Source: CAZDOD01 sp964506935 (GTDB taxonomy: Bacteria; Desulfobacterota; Zymogenia; Zymogenales; Zymogenaceae). From it: 18,116 nt of DNA. The notes under the pieces were generated by a model. That model saw only the letters and a list, made by a program, of their open reading frames with translations, did no database searches and was not told where the DNA came from. Shown here one piece after another: positions 14,940 through 18,116 of the stretch. The DNA is taken from positions 1 to 18,116 of the forward strand of contig CAZDOD010000043.1 in the NCBI GenBank assembly GCA_964506935.1, written 5' to 3'. Position 1 is the stretch's first letter. Every line of letters starts with the position of its first letter. A program made the translations under genes and the position numbers.

Positions 14940-16427
14940 CTATTTCAATTTCATGTTTTGTCTGGCCATCTCCAGCGCCTTTAGCATCCCCTTCGCCTTT
15001 TGCTGGGTTTCTAGATATTCCTTTTCCGGGACAGAGTCATACACGATACCCGCCCCCGCCTGAAGATATATCTTCCCCCCGGTCATTAGAAGCGTCCGGA
15101 TCGTGATGCACATATCCATGTTTCCGGCAAAGCTGAAATAACCGACCGATCCGCCGTAGGGGCCTCTCTTGCACGGCTCGAGCTCCTCGATGATCTCCAT
15201 CGCGCGTATCTTCGGGGCACCGCTGAGCGTCCCGGCGGGAAAGGCGGCCTTGAGGACATCGAAGCAGTCCTTTTCTGGCAAAAGCTTCCCCTCGATATCC
15301 GAGACGATGTGCATCACGTGGGAGTACTTCTCGATACACATGAGGTCTCTTACGTTGACGCTCCCAAATTCGGATATCCTCCCAAGGTCGTTTCTTCCGA
15401 GATCAACCAGCATTATATGTTCCGCAAGCTCTTTCGGGTCTTTTAGGAGGTCTTCCATTAATTCACGGTCTTCATCGGCGTTTTTTCCCCTAGGCCTCGT
15501 GCCGGCGATGGGCCTCAATGCCACCCTATCATCTTCGAGCCGTACGAGGACTTCGGGGGAAGAGCCAACGAGGATGGTGTCGTCAAACTGTAAATAAAAC
15601 ATATAGGGCGAAGGATTGATCGTCCTTAGTGCACGGTAGACATCAAACGGGTCTATCTTTGAGTCGACCTCGAAGCGCTGTGATAACACCACCTGAATGA
15701 CTTCGCCCTCGGTGATGTATTTCTTGCATTTTGATACGGCGTCGATAAAATCCTTTTTCAGAAAATTTGAATTAACAAAGAGCGGGATCGAGTCATCAGG
15801 TTGAATCTGTCCTATTTCCAGGGGTTTTGAGAGCCGATTAACTATTCGATTGATCCGGTGGGTTGCATCCGCATATGCATCTTCGAGGGTCGGGAACTCA
15901 TCGAGAAATACGTTTGCGACGACCTTGATGGTGTTTTTTACGTTGTCAAAGATGATGATATTGTCGGTTACGATGAAATATGCATCATATACATTGAGGT
16001 CGTCCGCCTTCAGTTCGGGGAGCTTTTCAATGAACCTTACCATGTCGTAGCTCAAAAAACCGACCGCACCGCCGTAAAATCTCGGGAGTTCGGGGATGTC
16101 CACGGGGCTGTACTCTTTCATGATCTCTCTCAGTTTCTCGATGGGATCGGAGCTATTTTCGCTCTCGATAATCTCGCCGTTTTTTCTGATGCTGACAGAA
16201 TTCCCCTTGCAACTGAAGATAAGAGACGGCTCGGTGCCCAAAAAGCTGTATCTCCCCCATTTTTCACCCCCCTCGATACTCTCCAGTAAAAATGATTGGG
16301 CCGAGCCGTTCAGCTTTTTAAAGGCCGAGACCGGGGTTTCGAGGTCGGCGAGGATCTCCTGATAGACGGGAATCAGGTTCCCCTTTTTCGATAATTCCTT
16401 GAATCGTTGAAACGACGGTGTGATCAC
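14940..16427 (-). CDS. trpE: Anthranilate synthase component I
   Basis: A 495-residue enzyme making anthranilate from chorismate and ammonia. The start is taken as GTG 16427 because GGGAGG lies 6-7 nt upstream and the protein then begins MITPSFQRFKEL as family members do; the longer frame from 16484 would run through the attenuator hairpin. LLES (47-50) is the tryptophan feedback site. Catalytic region: EGEVIQVVLSQRF, NPSPYMFYLQFDD, GSSPEVLVR, IAGTRPRGKNADEDREL, HIMLVDLGRNDLGR, PAGTLSGAPKIRAMEIIEELEP and GPYGGSVGYFSFAGNMD. It is the first structural gene of the operon, 10 bp ahead of trpGD, and is controlled by the promoter and attenuator upstream. Confidence 0.97.
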   Translation of the reverse strand: MITPSFQRFKELSKKGNLIPVYQEILADLETPVSAFKKLNGSAQSFLLESIEGGEKWGRYSFLGTEPSLIFSCKGNSVSIRKNGEIIESENSSDPIEKLREIMKEYSPVDIPELPRFYGGAVGFLSYDMVRFIEKLPELKADDLNVYDAYFIVTDNIIIFDNVKNTIKVVANVFLDEFPTLEDAYADATHRINRIVNRLSKPLEIGQIQPDDSIPLFVNSNFLKKDFIDAVSKCKKYITEGEVIQVVLSQRFEVDSKIDPFDVYRALRTINPSPYMFYLQFDDTILVGSSPEVLVRLEDDRVALRPIAGTRPRGKNADEDRELMEDLLKDPKELAEHIMLVDLGRNDLGRISEFGSVNVRDLMCIEKYSHVMHIVSDIEGKLLPEKDCFDVLKAAFPAGTLSGAPKIRAMEIIEELEPCKRGPYGGSVGYFSFAGNMDMCITIRTLLMTGGKIYLQAGAGIVYDSVPEKEYLETQQKAKGMLKALEMARQNMKLK

Positions 16428-16440
16428 GCTTTTCCTCCCG

Positions 16441-16476
16441 AAAAAAAAGAGCCGCGGATAATATGCTCCACGGCTC
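16441..16476 (-). terminator. trp attenuator terminator (arms 3:4)
   Basis: In the RNA sense, GAGCCGTGGA (16476-16467) pairs with TCCGCGGCTC (16458-16449), 10 pairs including one G-U, around an 8-nt loop, and is followed by eight T residues (16448-16441). This is a textbook intrinsic terminator and lies immediately before the trpE ribosome binding site, where it can stop transcription before the structural genes. Confidence 0.9.
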
Positions 16477-16497
16477 AGATACAAAAAAGCCGTGGAG
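16466..16497 (-). promoter_or_regulatory. trp antiterminator hairpin (arms 2:3)
   Basis: CTCCACGGC (16497-16489) is perfectly complementary to GCCGTGGAG (16474-16466). This 9-bp pairing uses the right arm of the upstream hairpin and the left arm of the terminator, so it excludes both of those structures. It is the expected antiterminator of a trp attenuator. Confidence 0.75.
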
Positions 16498-16516
16498 TCT
16501 GAGATTCATCCACGGC
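16483..16516 (-). terminator. Upstream attenuator hairpin (arms 1:2) with its own T-run
   Basis: GCCGTGGA (16516-16509) pairs perfectly with TCCACGGC (16496-16489) around a 12-nt loop and is followed by six T residues (16488-16483). In a classical attenuator this is the protector (1:2) hairpin; the T-run means that it may also terminate transcription by itself. Confidence 0.75.
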
Positions 16517-16517
16517 C

Positions 16518-16534
16518 CTTAAATACTATTTAAG
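16518..16534 (-). repeat. Small palindromic hairpin inside the trp leader
   Basis: CTTAAATAGTATTTAAG in the RNA sense: 7-bp perfect arms around a 3-nt loop, directly after the leader peptide stop codon and directly before arm 1 of the attenuator. It may act as a spacer or pause hairpin. Confidence 0.5.
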
Positions 16535-16539
16535 TTCAG

Positions 16540-16635
16540 TTAAAGGTGGGCGGACAAACCCCTTCCGATGTAGCTAAACCACACCCACCAAGAAAATATC
16601 ATCTTTGCGTTACCCTTTACTATGTCACTCTTCAT
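16540..16635 (-). CDS. trpL: trp leader peptide with a Trp-Trp-Val-Trp cluster
   Basis: A 31-codon ORF from ATG 16635 to TAA 16540-16542; an internal ATG at 16602 gives a 20-residue form beginning MIFSWWVWFSYIGRG. The codons TGG TGG GTG TGG lie at 16590-16579. Three Trp codons in four, in a short untranslated-looking leader between the trp promoter and a terminator in front of trpE, is the hallmark of ribosome-mediated trp attenuation. The ribosome binding site is weak for either start (GGGA 9 nt upstream of the first; AAAGGG 10 nt upstream of the second). The peptide itself probably has no function; translation speed over the Trp codons senses charged tRNA-Trp. Confidence 0.85.
   Translation of the reverse strand: MKSDIVKGNAKMIFSWWVWFSYIGRGLSAHL
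16545..16589 (-). promoter_or_regulatory. Leader stem pairing the Trp codons with the end of trpL
   Basis: In the RNA sense GGTGGGTG (16589-16582), which is part of the Trp codons, pairs with CGCCCACC (16552-16545), eight pairs with one G-U. A ribosome on either part of trpL would open it. The released TCCGCCC (16554-16548) can pair with GGGC and GGA of attenuator arm 1 (16518-16509) with a 3-nt bulge, which would link ribosome position to the downstream switch. Confidence 0.45.
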
Positions 16636-16660
16636 ACTATTTTTCCCAAAAAGCCCCAAA

Positions 16661-16688
16661 ATTATAGCAACATTATCCACTATGTCAA
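16661..16688 (-). promoter_or_regulatory. trp operon promoter
   Basis: On the minus strand TTGACA (16688-16683) and TATAAT (16666-16661) are both perfect sigma70 boxes separated by 16 bp. Transcription should start near 16654, about 18 nt before the first trpL ATG, giving a leader RNA of roughly 225 nt up to trpE. No convincing TrpR-type palindrome was recognised over the promoter. Confidence 0.85.
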
Positions 16689-16817
16689 CACTTTTTTTGC
16701 ATCTAAGGAAAAAATAATTCTCGTCTTTAATGGCGCTCTGAGTGAAAAATGTTCTAAAAATTTCTTTTGGATGAAAATAAGTTGAAACAGTATCTTCGTC
16801 GGTAAATCGAAAGAAAC

Positions 16818-18116
16818 TCAGATTAATTCAGATAATAGTTGAATCACATCAGAATATTCCAAAAGATTATACTTTGCCTGGGTTGGGCCGAGTCCCACTT
16901 TAATTGAGTATGCCGAAGGCGGCATCACAGAAAAGATATCCTCATCGGTCCAGTCATCACCAACGGCCATCATAAAATCGAATTCCCCGCCACCGACCCA
17001 CCTCAGCGCCGCACGGCCCTTGTTCACCCCGGCGTTTTTGACCTCGACCACCTTTTCCCCCTCAAGGACCTGAAGGTTCATATTCGACGTGAGAACGGTC
17101 AGCTCATCGACCAGTTCCTGCACCCGTGTGGGCCCCAATTCCGAATCGACGTTCCTGTAATGCCAGACAAGGGAATAATCTTTTTCCTCTACAAATGAAC
17201 CGGGAGTCCTGTCTGAGTATAATTCGAGGATCGATCTTACCTGTCCCATCCAGGTGTTTGTTAGGGTTTCAATGATCTCCCAATCTTCTCTTCCTTTTTC
17301 TTTTATCCAGACGCCGTGCTCGGCTACCAGTCCGATGTCAAGGCCCGAAAACCACTCATCCATAGTGGCTTTATCCCTCCCGCTGATGAGTACGACCTCG
17401 TTTTTTTTGTCGGCAGAGATTTTTTTTAATAATCCGAGCGTTATTTCTCCCGGTTTGGCCTTTTCGGGTTTACTCATGAGCGGCACAAGGGTTCCGTCAT
17501 AATCAAGAAGAAATAGACGCCTCGCACTTTTTTTATATTCCCCGATCAATTCCTTTTTCAGTTCGTTATTAAATAGCCGCATCGACATGGCCTTTTGATG
17601 ATTTTTTATTTTTTCGAGCGCATAAAAGAAATCTTCCGCCCATCTTTTGACGTCATACTTTTTTAAACGCTTCTGCATTACGCCAAACCGCCTCTTCTTT
17701 TCCTCGGGATCCATGTCCAGCGCCGTTTTTATCGCCTGTGCGATTTCTTCGCAATTATTCGGATTCACTATGATCGCCTCACCCAATTCCTGGGCGGCGC
17801 CAGCCATCTCACTCAAGATTAATACACCGCTTTCGTCCTGCTTTGCCGAAACGTATTCCTTTGCAACGAGGTTCATCCCGTCACGAAGCGGCGTTACCAA
17901 ACAGATATCCGCATTGATATAGAGTGCCATTAACTGGGGAAAGGTAAGTGAACGGTAAAGATACCATATCGGTACCCACCCGATGGTGCCATATGCTCCG
18001 TTTATTTTACTTATAAAGACATCCACTTCATTCTTTAGTTTTTTGTAATGCTCTACCTGTTCTCTTGACGGAATCGTCAGTTGAATCAGATTTACCTTTT
18101 TACGATACTGTGGATA
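16818..18116 (-). CDS. Fused trehalose-6-phosphate synthase/phosphatase, C-terminal part (5' end outside window)
   Basis: The frame is open to the window edge, giving 432 residues and missing the N-terminus. The first part is the C-terminal half of an OtsA-type GT20 glycosyltransferase (UDP-glucose plus glucose-6-phosphate to trehalose-6-phosphate): VNLIQLTIPSRE, INGAYGTIGWVPIWYLYRSL, then the donor-binding block CLVTPLRDGMNLVAKEYVSA and LSEMAGAAQELGEAIIVNP. After AEDFF follows an OtsB-type HAD phosphatase that removes the phosphate: LFLLDYDGTLVPL (nucleophile Asp), LISGRDK, VAEHGVWI and MAVGDDWTDEDIF. The fusion resembles yeast- and bacteria-type TPS/TPP proteins for stress or osmotic protection. 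It lies upstream of the trp promoter on the same strand with no clear terminator between. Confidence 0.93.
   Translation of the reverse strand, partial: YPQYRKKVNLIQLTIPSREQVEHYKKLKNEVDVFISKINGAYGTIGWVPIWYLYRSLTFPQLMALYINADICLVTPLRDGMNLVAKEYVSAKQDESGVLILSEMAGAAQELGEAIIVNPNNCEEIAQAIKTALDMDPEEKKRRFGVMQKRLKKYDVKRWAEDFFYALEKIKNHQKAMSMRLFNNELKKELIGEYKKSARRLFLLDYDGTLVPLMSKPEKAKPGEITLGLLKKISADKKNEVVLISGRDKATMDEWFSGLDIGLVAEHGVWIKEKGREDWEIIETLTNTWMGQVRSILELYSDRTPGSFVEEKDYSLVWHYRNVDSELGPTRVQELVDELTVLTSNMNLQVLEGEKVVEVKNAGVNKGRAALRWVGGGEFDFMMAVGDDWTDEDIFSVMPPSAYSIKVGLGPTQAKYNLLEYSDVIQLLSELI

Noticed and set aside
16428..16484. TrpE start at ATG 16484
   Set aside because: The extra 19 residues would be encoded through the terminator hairpin and T-run and have no family counterpart. 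GTG 16427 has a GGGAGG at the right distance.
16318..16509. Second leader ORF starting in attenuator arm 1 (one Trp codon)
   Set aside because: It overlaps trpE out of frame, has no ribosome binding site, and contains a single Trp codon in the terminator arm. The upstream ORF with WWVW is the better leader.

Overview
The window looks like chromosomal DNA from an anaerobic or oxygen-sensitive bacterium. The pointers are a flavodiiron protein, a peroxiredoxin whose active-site Cys codon is TGA (so a selenocysteine-decoding host), a ferritin-like iron protein and a Fur-type operator. Gene content (TrpG-TrpD fusion, OtsA-OtsB fusion, sigma70-like promoters, a ribosome-dependent trp attenuator) fits a Gram-negative lineage such as a deltaproteobacterial-grade group, but no marker gene fixes the taxon. 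Genes have moderate GC; the intergenic stretches and one ORF (3073-3552) are distinctly AT-rich.

Left region, + strand (1-5242): the C-terminal end of a penicillin-acylase-family protein; an ATC-hydrolase-like protein; a 550-bp AT-rich spacer with two short coding remnants and a perfect 7-1-7 Fur-type palindrome; a selenocysteine peroxiredoxin (1823-2536, read through TGA at 2069-2071) with a small ferritin-like protein and a strong hairpin terminator behind it; an AT-rich unknown membrane-anchored protein; a small secreted protein; and a complete flavodiiron (FprA-type) oxygen/NO reductase. Peroxiredoxin, ferritin-like protein and flavodiiron protein together make an O2, peroxide and iron protection block.

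Middle (5367-7763, - strand): a full-length penicillin-acylase-family Ntn hydrolase with a membrane anchor and its own promoter, converging on the flavodiiron gene.

Right region, - strand (7950-16690): a compact tryptophan operon in the order trpE, trpGD (fused), trpC, trpF, trpB, trpA, and last an unusual fusion of DAHP synthase with prephenate dehydratase plus ACT. Gaps are 3-23 nt or the genes overlap. The operon thus couples the first shikimate-pathway step, the whole tryptophan branch and the last Phe-branch step. Before trpE there is a consensus promoter (TTGACA, 16 bp, TATAAT), a previously unmarked leader peptide containing Trp-Trp-Val-Trp, and repeated GCCGTGGA/TCCACGGC arms that can fold as mutually exclusive terminators and antiterminator: a classical-type but elaborated trp attenuator.

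Far right (16818-18116, - strand): the C-terminal part of a fused trehalose-6-phosphate synthase/phosphatase, cut by the window end.

The two strongest observations are the selenoprotein peroxiredoxin, which ordinary gene calling would split or truncate at TGA, and the trp leader/attenuator. No tRNA or rRNA gene, CRISPR array, insertion sequence or attachment site was seen.
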